This document shows, piece after piece, positions 55,324 through 63,282 of a DNA stretch of 64,000 nucleotides. Every line of letters starts with the position of its first letter. Position 1 is the first letter of the stretch. Made by a program: the position numbers and the translations under genes. The stretch is from a virus: the IMG/VR virus record IMGVR_UViG_3300042516_005631, positions 31,455 through 95,454 of that record; one strand, written 5' to 3'. The notes beneath the pieces were generated by a model. That model did no database searches. It saw only the letters and a program-made list of their open reading frames with translations, and had not been told where the DNA came from.

Positions 55324-56763
55324 TTAGTATAATAATTCGTGTTTAATTGTATCTTCTTTTATTTCATTACAGTTGATTAACTCATATTTTGAGCGTGGAG
55401 TCCACGTGTCAAATAATTGATCTATCGCGTTAATTGCTCTAACTCCCATATGCTCACCAGTTAAACCAGCTTCATTTAAAGCCCAATGTCTTCCTGTTTT
55501 ACCAAGTTCTTTTCTTGTTTTTCTATCTATTGCATATACTTCGGATATACGAGCGGCTGCATCCTCTGCTGTACATCTATCATCCCAAATATAAGGTGTT
55601 TTAGGTGAACCTTGAATTGAACGATTTGTTGGATAAACCGGAAATGCCCATGAACCATGATTTTTTAATCTACCTGTATTGTTTGAAGGTAATTTTGGTG
55701 TTGGTGTAAACCAATTTCCATACTCGTCTTCAAATCGCATTTGATCTTGCATTCCACCAGTTACATTAGCTATAATTATAGTTCCTGCTAAAATTGCTTC
55801 TGTTAATGATAAGCCCCAACCCTCGTTTGATGTTAATAAAATTTGAGCATCCGCAATGTTATACAACATGTTTAGTTGTCTATGGTCTAATTTATTTGTT
55901 GAAAAATAAATTGCGTTTGGATAATCTTGGAATAATATTTTTCTAACTGCCTCTAAATCAGTTCCATGCTCCGAAATTATTTCGGTATGTAAAACCATAG
56001 CACATTTTTCTGCTTTTTCTTTTGGCAATGTATCTAAAAAGAATCTAAACGCAAGCATCGTATCCGGAATCTGTTTACGTCTAATATTTCTTGAATTAAA
56101 AAATACTATAAAATCTTTTTCTTCTCCCAAAAACAAATTTTTCTTGAATATCTCTAATTCTGTTAATTCATCTGCTTTTTCAATCGGATAAAAATGCTCT
56201 TCGTTTAAACCATGAGGAACGTACTCAATTACTTTATTTTTTGCTTTTTCACCTAAAACAAGTTCATTAATTAATTTTGTTTGTTTTGAAATTGCAAGTA
56301 ATGCATCACACGACTCGTAAAATGCTTTGTTGTACAACGGTGCTGGATAATCATCCCAGATGTTCAAATAAATGATTGGTATGTGTTTTCTGATCTCGTT
56401 TTCAATCATAAACAACCACTCAAAATATCTTGGATCCGTTATAAGCATAATTGCATCTGGTTTTTCCAATTCAATCATATGTCTGATTAAATCGGCATCA
56501 CCGTAACCATTTACCGGATATAAGAAAACAGAAGCATCTGTTATACCCGAGTTGGTGTTTGTATCTGCTGATAAATCAAAGCGTTTTCCTTGTTCTGGAT
56601 GATTAATTGCTCCTGCAATATTAACCCAATTGAAATGTTGGGCTGTGTTTAAAACTAATTCACGCGCAACTGTTGCTACACCCGAGTGTACTCTAATGTC
56701 GTCGCAAATTAATAGAATTTTTTTCCTCTTGTTTTGAGGTAAATAACCAAATTTTTCTTTCAT
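55324..56763 (-). CDS. GT4-like glycosyltransferase
   Basis: A 479-aa GT-B enzyme: KILLICDDIRVHSGVATVAR at the N-terminus, VIEYVPHGLNEEHFYPIEK linker, and SNEGWGLSLTEAILAGTIII (E-x7-E) near residue 320, then NVTGGMQDQM. It lies head to tail with the other GT4-like gene (4-bp gap). Confidence 0.8.
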   Translation of the reverse strand: MKEKFGYLPQNKRKKILLICDDIRVHSGVATVARELVLNTAQHFNWVNIAGAINHPEQGKRFDLSADTNTNSGITDASVFLYPVNGYGDADLIRHMIELEKPDAIMLITDPRYFEWLFMIENEIRKHIPIIYLNIWDDYPAPLYNKAFYESCDALLAISKQTKLINELVLGEKAKNKVIEYVPHGLNEEHFYPIEKADELTELEIFKKNLFLGEEKDFIVFFNSRNIRRKQIPDTMLAFRFFLDTLPKEKAEKCAMVLHTEIISEHGTDLEAVRKILFQDYPNAIYFSTNKLDHRQLNMLYNIADAQILLTSNEGWGLSLTEAILAGTIIIANVTGGMQDQMRFEDEYGNWFTPTPKLPSNNTGRLKNHGSWAFPVYPTNRSIQGSPKTPYIWDDRCTAEDAAARISEVYAIDRKTRKELGKTGRHWALNEAGLTGEHMGVRAINAIDQLFDTWTPRSKYELINCNEIKEDTIKHELLY

Positions 56764-56814
56764 GTAACTTTTATTTTATTTTTAAATGTAAAAAATTAAT
56801 TTTTGTTTTCCAAG

Positions 56815-57351
56815 TTATTTATTTAAAATCAATATTTCTTTTCCAAATTGTTTAATTTCTAGATATGGATATTTCTCTTTACATACTTCTGCTGCTTTCC
56901 AAAATATGTTAAAGCGATATTCATCTATTGGGTGAATTTTAATCATTGAGAGTTTATTAGCTAAAAATCTAGGGACAATTTCATCTCTTAAAATTTTAAC
57001 CCAAGTATCGGATCTTCTATCATCTGAACCACCTTGGAATGAAGTTGGGTCAACTTGATCTTTTACTTTTTGGTAATCAAATACCCTGATTTCTTCTCCT
57101 TTTAAATTTTTAACTATGTAAAAAGTTTCAAAATATTTATTGATTGGATTAAATCTTACTCCAATAGTATTTCCATATTTATCTTGAAATATCCACTCAT
57201 TTTCACTAATCTCTTCAAAATCATAAGCCATTTCGGGATTAGCTAATTCTTGAATATATCTACTTTCTTCATACCAAGTAGCTTCATATTCATTTAAATT
57301 TCTTTCTTGGGACTCTTTTATGATATTTCCCAATAGTTTCATTAATCGCAT
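56815..57351 (-). CDS. hypothetical protein
   Basis: A 178-aa protein starting MRLMKLLGNIIKESQERNLN (or from the next Met). It has a repeated aromatic body (NEWIFQDKYGNTIGVRFNPI). The leader helix resembles tags seen on other virion-associated candidates. Follows the ribbon-helix-helix gene by 1 bp. Confidence 0.5.
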   Translation of the reverse strand: MRLMKLLGNIIKESQERNLNEYEATWYEESRYIQELANPEMAYDFEEISENEWIFQDKYGNTIGVRFNPINKYFETFYIVKNLKGEEIRVFDYQKVKDQVDPTSFQGGSDDRRSDTWVKILRDEIVPRFLANKLSMIKIHPIDEYRFNIFWKAAEVCKEKYPYLEIKQFGKEILILNK

Positions 57352-57352
57352 T

Positions 57353-57544
57353 CTATTCTCCTATACTTAAGTCGTTGTGGTTGTGAACTTTTTTTCTAAA
57401 TTCCTCGTCTGTTAAGTAAAGATGAATTGCTCGCTCACTTAGTTTTTGAAACGAGAATTTACGCTTGATGCACTCGATTTTAAATTTGTCGAATAGGTCC
57501 GTATCAATTTTTACGGATGTTAATTGTTGGTTTTTTTCACTCAT
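57353..57544 (-). CDS. ribbon-helix-helix (CopG/Arc-like) DNA-binding protein
   Basis: A 63-aa protein: SVKIDTDLFDKFKIECIKRK (beta strand and helix 1), FSFQKLSERAIHLYLTDEEF (helix 2). The 'V-K-I-D-x-D-L-F-x-K-F-K' ribbon and length fit CopG/Arc-type dimeric repressors. It may control nearby genes. Confidence 0.65.
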   Translation of the reverse strand: MSEKNQQLTSVKIDTDLFDKFKIECIKRKFSFQKLSERAIHLYLTDEEFRKKVHNHNDLSIGE

Positions 57545-57587
57545 ATGTTTTTAATTTTATGTTATCGTATATACATATGGCGGTATA

Positions 57588-58526
57588 TTAGTAGGTCGCA
57601 GAACATAAGTGAGTCTTGTAAAAAGGACAATACTTGCAATTACCATTTATTTTAGGTTGATGTTCTACTTGTTTAAAACCATTCCAATCAAATGCTTGTT
57701 CTACAAATTTTTCTATTGATTTTGCAACTCGATTTAATTTTACTTTACCTGCTGCTGGTTTGTGGATTTGTACACGTTTGATTACGAATTGCTCGCTTTC
57801 AAATATTTTACGTTTTACAATTAAAAATTCAACTTCAATATTTTCTAGTGGTATATTGTAAATTTCGGAAAAATATTTTTTATATGCTATAAGTTGGAAT
57901 TGTTTATTTTCGTCCGCTTTTTGTTTTTTGTTCCAACCGTTATATGATGTTTTAATATCTATAATTCTAATTTTGTTTGTTGGTTCGTGATATAAAACAA
58001 CGTCAATAAATCCTTGAAGCAATACGTTTTGGTATTTTGAGTGTGGGGTTAATACAATAGGTATTTCACACCCCACTAAATGCCATCCTCGTTTACCAAA
58101 ATATTTGTTTTTGTCTTTAGCTAACTCTCTTATAATTTCAACTCCATCCTCGTAAAATTCTCTAAGTTCATCTGGGGATACAAAGTGTTGGTTATTGTTT
58201 GATTTGTATTGTTCTTTATATATTTCTCTCATTCGCTCCTTTAGCATTTCAGATGTGTTGATTTTATCTGCTTCTGCTCCGCTTTTTTCGTAATATATAG
58301 TTAGGTAATGCTGGAGTGTTTCATGGAATGCAGTTCCAAAAACAGTATGGATGGAGGAGGTAAATTGTTTAAATCCTTCTTTGTATTGGAGTGACCATTT
58401 TTTAGGGCAATCATTGAACATTGATAATTGAGAGTATGAAATGGACTTTTGAGTTGCGTAGTCAATTTGGGGTAAAACCTTGGTTTTGATTTCCTTTAAT
58501 ATGGAAGGTAGTTTCTTTTTGGTCAT
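57588..58526 (-). CDS. RecB/Cas4-like PD-(D/E)XK nuclease
   Basis: A 312-aa nuclease starting at the ATG at 58526 (a TTG five codons upstream is less likely because it lies in the terminator tail). SYSQLSMFNDCPKKWSLQY supplies the first Fe-S Cys. GTAFHETLQHY, GFIDVVLYH and IIDIKTSYNGW form the PD-(D/E)XK core, with QFQLIAYKKYFSE and NGNCKYCPFYKTHLC the rest of the iron-sulfur cluster. Cas4/RecB-type 5'-3' ssDNA exonuclease activity is probable. No CRISPR array is seen. Confidence 0.8.
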   Translation of the reverse strand: MTKKKLPSILKEIKTKVLPQIDYATQKSISYSQLSMFNDCPKKWSLQYKEGFKQFTSSIHTVFGTAFHETLQHYLTIYYEKSGAEADKINTSEMLKERMREIYKEQYKSNNNQHFVSPDELREFYEDGVEIIRELAKDKNKYFGKRGWHLVGCEIPIVLTPHSKYQNVLLQGFIDVVLYHEPTNKIRIIDIKTSYNGWNKKQKADENKQFQLIAYKKYFSEIYNIPLENIEVEFLIVKRKIFESEQFVIKRVQIHKPAAGKVKLNRVAKSIEKFVEQAFDWNGFKQVEHQPKINGNCKYCPFYKTHLCSATY

Positions 58527-58538
58527 AATATAAAGATA

Positions 58539-58564
58539 CAAAAAAAGCCTGCCAAAGGCAAGCT
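58539..58564 (-). terminator. rho-independent terminator
   Basis: AGCCTGCC (58546-58553) pairs with GGCAAGCT (58557-58564) with a 3-nt loop, followed on the minus strand by TTTTTTT. It lies just before the nuclease gene. Confidence 0.75.
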
Positions 58565-58640
58565 TTCTTGAGAATATCTTGATAGCGATAAAAGTATTCT
58601 CTTGCTATAACTAGCAAACGGTCCTAAGCCGTATTTTGAA
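58565..58640 (-). ncRNA. three consecutive stem-loops before a terminator
   Basis: In transcript order: ACGG-N7-CCGT (58618-58632), TTGCTA-GTTA-TAGCAA (58602-58617) and GAGAATA/TATTCTC (58570-58576 with 58595-58601), then the terminator at 58539-58564. No coding frame. It looks like a 3'-UTR-derived small RNA or a processed structure. Confidence 0.5.
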
Positions 58641-58874
58641 TTATTTTATAATACCGGCTCTTAATTGCCAAAGTTTAATTTCTTCAATGTTTTCTTGAGG
58701 TCCAACTATGTTTTCGTAATCGATCATCCCTAAGGTTCCACCTAAACGAGACAAGTCAATTGCGTTTTCTGCTATGCGGTGCAGATCCATATCGTCTTTT
58801 GCATCCTCTCTAGCATATTCGAGTAAACGAATGAATAAAGGTATGTCTAATTTAACTGTGTCTCTTGGGTTCAT
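58641..58874 (-). CDS. conserved-type small phage protein ending LRAGIIK
   Basis: A 77-aa protein, MNPRDTVKLDIPLFIRLLEY AREDAKDD. 'LFIRLLEYAREDxKxDxDLH' is common in uncharacterised phage proteins. It ends QLRAGIIK, as does the 320-aa protein at 62027 (LRRAGIIK). Function unknown. Confidence 0.6.
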   Translation of the reverse strand: MNPRDTVKLDIPLFIRLLEYAREDAKDDMDLHRIAENAIDLSRLGGTLGMIDYENIVGPQENIEEIKLWQLRAGIIK

Positions 58875-58875
58875 G

Positions 58876-59439
58876 TTAGTAGTTATTTGGTTCTTCTACT
58901 TCTTTACCTTCGTCTAAATCCTCTTCTTCTTCATCCTCTTCTTTTTCTTCACCTTCATTTAACTCATATTTTGAGTTCAAAAAGTATTCAAAAGCATCTT
59001 CGTATACTTCTTTTTTACGTCCTTCAAATGGGTTATTAATTGCTCCAACTCCTACAATTCCTCCTGCAACGTAGTGTTCGTTTAATGAATTTTTTTCCTC
59101 AGTTGAGTTAAGTTCTTCTAATTTTACTTTGTATTCGCTTTCTGTGATTACACCTGAAAGAAATTGCATGCGTAGTTGTTCTTGTGTCATTTGTTTTTGG
59201 TTTTCTAATATAATATTAAATTTAGTTTCAAAATCATCTAATAAGGAATCTAAATAATCAAATGTATAATCTTCCTCTTCTAAATCTAGTTCCCCAGACA
59301 TTATATCTTGGTAAGGAATTTCAACATATTGTTTAAACCAATCTAGTAGATCAGTTTTACTATTTTGAATATAATCTAAGGCTTTGTCTATTCGTTTTCC
59401 TAAATAAACAAAATCACTACTTTCCTCATTTAATTCCAT
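58876..59439 (-). CDS. acidic-tail protein, possible virion-associated
   Basis: A 187-aa protein. Middle region QEQLRMQFLSGVITESEYKV and AGGIVGVGAINNPFEGRKKE; the last 30 residues are almost all Glu/Asp. It overlaps the 56-aa gene by 14 bp and is 1 bp from the LRAGIIK gene. Acidic-tail scaffold-like or virion proteins are one possibility. Confidence 0.5.
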   Translation of the reverse strand: MELNEESSDFVYLGKRIDKALDYIQNSKTDLLDWFKQYVEIPYQDIMSGELDLEEEDYTFDYLDSLLDDFETKFNIILENQKQMTQEQLRMQFLSGVITESEYKVKLEELNSTEEKNSLNEHYVAGGIVGVGAINNPFEGRKKEVYEDAFEYFLNSKYELNEGEEKEEDEEEEDLDEGKEVEEPNNY

Positions 59440-59596
59440 CTAAATCTTTTCTACTATTAATAGCTAATTGATCTATTTTTTCTTTAAATTCGGGGGATAA
59501 TGTTTTTTTATTCTCTTGAATACCTGCTAATTTTTTCATACGTTTTTTTTCGTTGAAATTAATAGCTGCCTTTTCGTATATTCCCTTATTTTTCAT
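59426..59596 (-). CDS. 56-aa basic helical peptide
   Basis: MKNKGIYEKAAINFNEKKRM and on to ...KDLDGIK. It follows an ATATTTATC motif (59601-59609) only 4 bp from the ATG. Function unknown. Confidence 0.45.
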   Translation of the reverse strand: MKNKGIYEKAAINFNEKKRMKKLAGIQENKKTLSPEFKEKIDQLAINSRKDLDGIK

Positions 59597-59600
59597 TTAT

Positions 59601-59609
59601 GATAAATAT
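59601..59609 (-). promoter_or_regulatory. late-type motif ATATTTATC
   Basis: Minus-strand motif 4 bp upstream of the ATG at 59596; it would give an almost leaderless mRNA. Confidence 0.4.
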
Positions 59610-59827
59610 TATGGAGTTTTTGATTCACGCAATGTTTTTAGAGCTTTCTGGATATATAGAATATCGTCCATTTTTTCTTGTAGGCTATGTTCGAGCCAAT
59701 CCTCTAAAGATAAGTCTTGTCTATCTAAATCTGTTCCATATTTTGCTTTCCCTACAGTAGCTCTTTCAACAAATTTGTCTATAATTGAATCTACAACTGA
59801 ATCTGTAATCTTAATTTCTCTATTCAT
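59609..59827 (-). CDS. small MazG-like or conserved phage protein
   Basis: A 72-aa protein: VDKFVERATVGKAKYGTDLD RQDLSLEDWLEHSLQEKMDD. 'KYGTxLxRxDLxxxDWLxHxxEExMD' is a widely shared phage pattern resembling MazG-like pyrophosphatase helices, but the full E-E-x-x-D active site is incomplete. Coupled to gp62 by 4 bp. Confidence 0.55.
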   Translation of the reverse strand: MNREIKITDSVVDSIIDKFVERATVGKAKYGTDLDRQDLSLEDWLEHSLQEKMDDILYIQKALKTLRESKTP

Positions 59828-60255
59828 TTTTTCAATAACTTGTCTATTTCTTTGTCCTCTACTCCCATATCGTATAGTACTCTTCTAGTTCCATTTTCAC
59901 GGAGTATGTCAATGTATTCTTCTGCTTCCCCTAAGCTACATTCAAAATGTTTTGCTACATACTCTACCAATGTAGCAGGCTGTTTCTTTGTTCTTGACTT
60001 GATATATTTCAAGAACGTTTTTTGTTTTGGAATCATCTCTCTATAAATTTGATATATTTGTTGTTTGTTATCGTAGGGTATAGTTTGAATATAATTTGCT
60101 ATTTCAATATAGTTTATATTCATAGATACATATCGATGTATCATATAAGAGTTCCATTTATCCCACGATTCCTCGGAGATATTTTCAATTGGGGTTTTAT
60201 AGAGGGTGATTTCATTCAACCACCCCCAAATATCTTTTATCTGTTTTTTAGACAT
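59824..60255 (-). CDS. gp62: clamp loader small subunit gp62-like
   Basis: A 143-aa protein resembling T4/cyanophage gp62: ISEESWDKWNSYMIHRYVSM near the N-terminus, then KQKTFLKYIKSRTKK and EYVAKHFECSLGEAEEYI. It pairs with gp44 two genes upstream, and the two load the sliding clamp for DNA replication and late transcription. Sequence similarity in gp62 is weak, so confidence rests partly on context. Confidence 0.7.
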   Translation of the reverse strand: MSKKQIKDIWGWLNEITLYKTPIENISEESWDKWNSYMIHRYVSMNINYIEIANYIQTIPYDNKQQIYQIYREMIPKQKTFLKYIKSRTKKQPATLVEYVAKHFECSLGEAEEYIDILRENGTRRVLYDMGVEDKEIDKLLKK

Positions 60256-60490
60256 CTAAAGTAATATCTTTATATTCGTCACGTAGTTCTTTTGGAAGTG
60301 AATCAGGTAATATTTTTTTACTTTCCAAATCATAAAATACTGGGATTGGGATAAGCATGTCCTCGTCTGCTCCAACTAAAAATTTAGATACTTTACGAAT
60401 AATTACTGCTTGTCCGAATAATTTGCCTCCATCAAATCCTTCAACTGAGGTGGTGTTTTGAAAATCAATGTTTAATTGTGGTTGTTCCAT
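60248..60490 (-). CDS. 80-aa hypothetical protein in replication cluster
   Basis: MEQPQLNIDFQNTTSVEGFD, then FGQAVIIRKVSKFLVGADED. Beta-rich; no family recognised. Overlaps gp62 by 8 bp. In related phages small genes of this place accompany the clamp loader. Confidence 0.5.
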   Translation of the reverse strand: MEQPQLNIDFQNTTSVEGFDGGKLFGQAVIIRKVSKFLVGADEDMLIPIPVFYDLESKKILPDSLPKELRDEYKDITLDV

Positions 60491-60491
60491 T

Positions 60492-60704
60492 TTATTTGTT
60501 TTTGTTGGTTACTTTTTCTTTTCTATATTCTATAAAATCATGTATGAATCCTGCTGCAACAATTAAATTCATACCAACAGATGCTATTATTTCGTATATG
60601 TCTTTATACACATTTGTGCTTAAGTGAATATGACCTACCATCCAAAAAGGTACGGCTAAATTTTGAGATACCCACGAAAGAGTGTATTTTATGAAATGTT
60701 TCAT
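60492..60704 (-). CDS. two-helix membrane protein
   Basis: A 70-aa protein with hydrophobic segments around residues 10-30 and 36-52 and a basic tail. 1-bp gap to the 80-aa gene and 4-bp overlap with gp44. The Y-E-I-I-A-S-V-G-M-N-L motif resembles small inner-membrane proteins; function unknown. Confidence 0.5.
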   Translation of the reverse strand: MKHFIKYTLSWVSQNLAVPFWMVGHIHLSTNVYKDIYEIIASVGMNLIVAAGFIHDFIEYRKEKVTNKNK

Positions 60705-61609
60705 ATTGCCTCTATAATCTTTGCAATTGCGGACATTACATTGATCTCTTTATCTATCCTAAAATTTGCTTGATATAAATGCTCATTTAATATAATTGCA
60801 ACCATGCCTTCTTTTCCAGGTGCATATTTTGAAGCATACTCAAATAGTGAACGATATAGTTCCTCGTAGTCCTTAACATTTGAATCTGCTATAATTTGTC
60901 TAATAGATATCCAACTTTTCTTACCTGCTAGTTCTTTCAATACCTCTTTAATATAGTTGTTTGAGGTTAAAACTGTTTCATCTAATTCAATAATACCATC
61001 TTTTACAGACATTTGTAAAACGTTTAACATTTTACGCATATCAGGATAGTATTTTACAATCAATGATTTTAAACCATCAGGGTAATAGTCAATAGATAAT
61101 TGTTCCTCTAGTATCCAAACTAAATGATTGTACACATCTTGTTTAGTTGGTGGAACAATTTTAAGTGTTTGGCATCTGGATTGTAAAGGATCAATTATTC
61201 GTTCTATAAAGTTACAAGTTAAAATGAAACGTGTTGAGCGAGAAAATGTTTCAATTACGTTACGTAATGCGGCTTGTCCCTGAATAGTGATGAAATCTGC
61301 TTCATCTAGGATTACTACTTTGATTCCTTTCCAAGATGCAGCACTAGCAAATCCCTTTACTTTCTCTCTAATAGTATCAATTCCATTTTCATCTGATGCA
61401 TTTATGTAAAGGTAATCGCAATCTAAATTTTTAACTATAATTTTAGCTAATGTAGTTTTACCTGTACCAGCAGGACCATAAAATATAAAGTTTTGAATAT
61501 CACCTTGGTCAAGGTATTTTTGGATTGTGTCTTTAACGTTTTCGTTTCCAACGTAGTATTTTAGTTCGGTAGGGCGAAAACGCTCTACATATAACGTATT
61601 TTCTTTCAT
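60701..61609 (-). CDS. gp44: clamp loader ATPase gp44-like
   Basis: A 302-aa AAA+ ATPase. Walker A is FYGPAGTGKTTLAKII, Walker B is VVILDEADFI, then the sensor-1 FILTCNFIERIIDPLQ and the SRC motif (SRCQTLKI). It is the large subunit that opens and loads the sliding clamp. I start at the ATG at 61609 (MKENTLYVERFRP); an ATG two codons earlier and a TTG at 61624 are less likely. The upstream promoter region overlaps the terminator at 61623. Confidence 0.9.
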   Translation of the reverse strand: MKENTLYVERFRPTELKYYVGNENVKDTIQKYLDQGDIQNFIFYGPAGTGKTTLAKIIVKNLDCDYLYINASDENGIDTIREKVKGFASAASWKGIKVVILDEADFITIQGQAALRNVIETFSRSTRFILTCNFIERIIDPLQSRCQTLKIVPPTKQDVYNHLVWILEEQLSIDYYPDGLKSLIVKYYPDMRKMLNVLQMSVKDGIIELDETVLTSNNYIKEVLKELAGKKSWISIRQIIADSNVKDYEELYRSLFEYASKYAPGKEGMVAIILNEHLYQANFRIDKEINVMSAIAKIIEAI

Positions 61610-61622
61610 AACCATAATATAC

Positions 61623-61647
61623 AAAAAAAGCTTGTCATAGACAAGCT
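61623..61647 (-). terminator. rho-independent terminator
   Basis: AGCTTGTC (61629-61636) pairs with GACAAGCT (61640-61647); minus-strand tail is TTTTTTT followed by GTATATT, which may serve as the next promoter's box. Confidence 0.75.
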
Positions 61648-61653
61648 CTTTAT

Positions 61654-62025
61654 TTAAATATTTTTTGATCTCATATAGGCTTTTTCTAATGTTTCACCTG
61701 GTCCTCTATCTCTATATTTTCCACCTACATCACCAACTGCAACTCTATACATTGGATCGTTTATTAATTCATCCATTGCTGCTTTTACTTTAGCTAGATA
61801 TGCTTTATACCCTTCTGAAATTCTAATTAGCTCTGCTTTTTCTTCTGGGGTGTCATAGAAGCGGTATAGGTTTCCACTTTCTTCTGCTTCTAGTTTATCT
61901 GCTTTTTCCTTAGTAAATAAACCAACTTGTGAAATCATTTCACCTGCTGTGTAGTATAAATCATTATCTTCAGCTTCATTTAGCTTACTTTCAGATAAAT
62001 ATTTTTTTAAATCGAAATTGTCCAT
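61654..62025 (-). CDS. hypothetical protein with FDLKKYL start
   Basis: A 123-aa protein starting MDNFDLKKYLSESKLNEAED. 'F-D-L-K-K-F/Y-L-x-E-x-K-L' is a recurrent start of virion-associated or processed proteins in large marine-type phages. The rest is helical, ending RGPGETLEKAYMRSKNI. Located between the clamp loader and a 320-aa gene. Confidence 0.55.
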   Translation of the reverse strand: MDNFDLKKYLSESKLNEAEDNDLYYTAGEMISQVGLFTKEKADKLEAEESGNLYRFYDTPEEKAELIRISEGYKAYLAKVKAAMDELINDPMYRVAVGDVGGKYRDRGPGETLEKAYMRSKNI

Positions 62026-62026
62026 T

Positions 62027-62989
62027 TTATTTAATTATTCCAGCTCGTCTAAGCATCTGGTATTGTTCAAAATCAAATTCTTGTTCTTCTTTTAAAGTTG
62101 TTTTTTTAACTAGAAGTTTTTGTCTTTGATCTTTTGAAATGCCAGTTACTACTAGTTTATATTGTCTTCCAGCTTCTGTTTCAACAGGTTGGATTTCGTA
62201 TTTTGCATTTGGAACTTCTCCAATTTCTTTTTGGAATGCTGCTCTTGCTTTTTCAACTTTGTCTCTTGAATCAGCAGTGTAAGATAGAGGTGGTACCTCT
62301 TCTGTTTTTGGTTTTTCAACTGTTTTAGGTGCCTCTACATCTTGTTCTACATCTATAAGTTTAAATCCAACTCCAGCATTGTCCATAATGGTTTTCAATA
62401 CTTTGGACAAGTATGGTTTTGTTTTGTATGGATTTTCTAGAGTATGGGGGAAAACAATTTTATCGCCTTTAACTACATAGTGAATATCTTGCTCTAATTT
62501 ACCACCATATTTTTTTAAGTTGTCTGGGGTTTTCATTGGGTAGTAATTGGCTCCGTATTTTCCAATAATATCTTTTGGTAATTCTTTACCTGTAAGGGAA
62601 AATAAATAGTCGTTTAGGCTTCCATCATTTCCTTCGGCTTGCCATCTTTCATACCCAGCTTGTGCTTCTGCTTCTGCTTTTGTCCACGCTTCTGGTACTC
62701 TATTTTTAATATCAATTAACTTGAATGCTTTTTCGTCATCCGAGCGAGAATCCCAATCTTTCCAAGCAGCTCCAGCTTTTTGTGCAGGAATTGAAGGACC
62801 AAATGCTTTTTTAATAGCTTCTGGGTCTCTCATGTTTTGTGCGTAAATACCGTAGTTTTTGGTATCGTTTAAAGCAGCTAACGCAGCATCTAAATTTTCG
62901 GGTTGAACGGCCAAGTCGTAACGAACCTTTAATTGGCCCATTCCATCTTCCTCTCCTTCAATCTCACGTAAAATATCTGTTAATTTCAT
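62027..62989 (-). CDS. probable virion-associated protein
   Basis: A 320-aa protein: an amphipathic start MKLTDILREIEGEEDGMGQL, an Ala-rich helical first half and a beta-rich second half (IHYVVKGDKIVFPHTLENPY). It ends FEQYQMLRRAGIIK. The N-terminal helix tag and LRRAGIIK tail occur on other proteins here. The combination fits a precursor cleaved on assembly, but this is inference. Confidence 0.5.
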   Translation of the reverse strand: MKLTDILREIEGEEDGMGQLKVRYDLAVQPENLDAALAALNDTKNYGIYAQNMRDPEAIKKAFGPSIPAQKAGAAWKDWDSRSDDEKAFKLIDIKNRVPEAWTKAEAEAQAGYERWQAEGNDGSLNDYLFSLTGKELPKDIIGKYGANYYPMKTPDNLKKYGGKLEQDIHYVVKGDKIVFPHTLENPYKTKPYLSKVLKTIMDNAGVGFKLIDVEQDVEAPKTVEKPKTEEVPPLSYTADSRDKVEKARAAFQKEIGEVPNAKYEIQPVETEAGRQYKLVVTGISKDQRQKLLVKKTTLKEEQEFDFEQYQMLRRAGIIK

Positions 62990-63003
62990 AATTATACATA
63001 TTT

Positions 63004-63032
63004 AAAAAAAGGGACCCGTTACATCGGATCCC
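63004..63032 (-). terminator. rho-independent terminator
   Basis: GGGACCCG (63011-63018) pairs with CGGATCCC (63025-63032), minus-strand tail TTTTTTT. It overlaps the end of the 87-aa gene. Confidence 0.75.
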
Positions 63033-63282
63033 CATAAATGTTATATCGTTTAGCTGGTTCAGGTTGAATCTCTTTTTCCTCGCTTCGTATAGCATAAAGT
63101 TTACTATCTAGAGGGGCTAAACGAAATTCTACTTTTTCTTGATTTACCTCAAACCATGCCTCTAAAGCATCTGTAAGTGATTTGTGGATTACTTTATTTT
63201 TGTCCTCCACGAGCACCCATTGATCACCTGGGGGTACTCGTGTTGCAATTAACTCGTTATATTCTTCTATTTCTATTTGCAT
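63019..63282 (-). CDS. 87-aa hypothetical protein after GroEL
   Basis: MQIEIEEYNELIATRVPPGD, acidic, alpha/beta (DALEAWFEVNQEKVEFRLAP). Its start overlaps the GroEL-type gene's stop by one base, so they are co-translated. A co-chaperone-like function would be attractive, but no GroES motif is seen. Confidence 0.5.
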   Translation of the reverse strand: MQIEIEEYNELIATRVPPGDQWVLVEDKNKVIHKSLTDALEAWFEVNQEKVEFRLAPLDSKLYAIRSEEKEIQPEPAKRYNIYGDPM

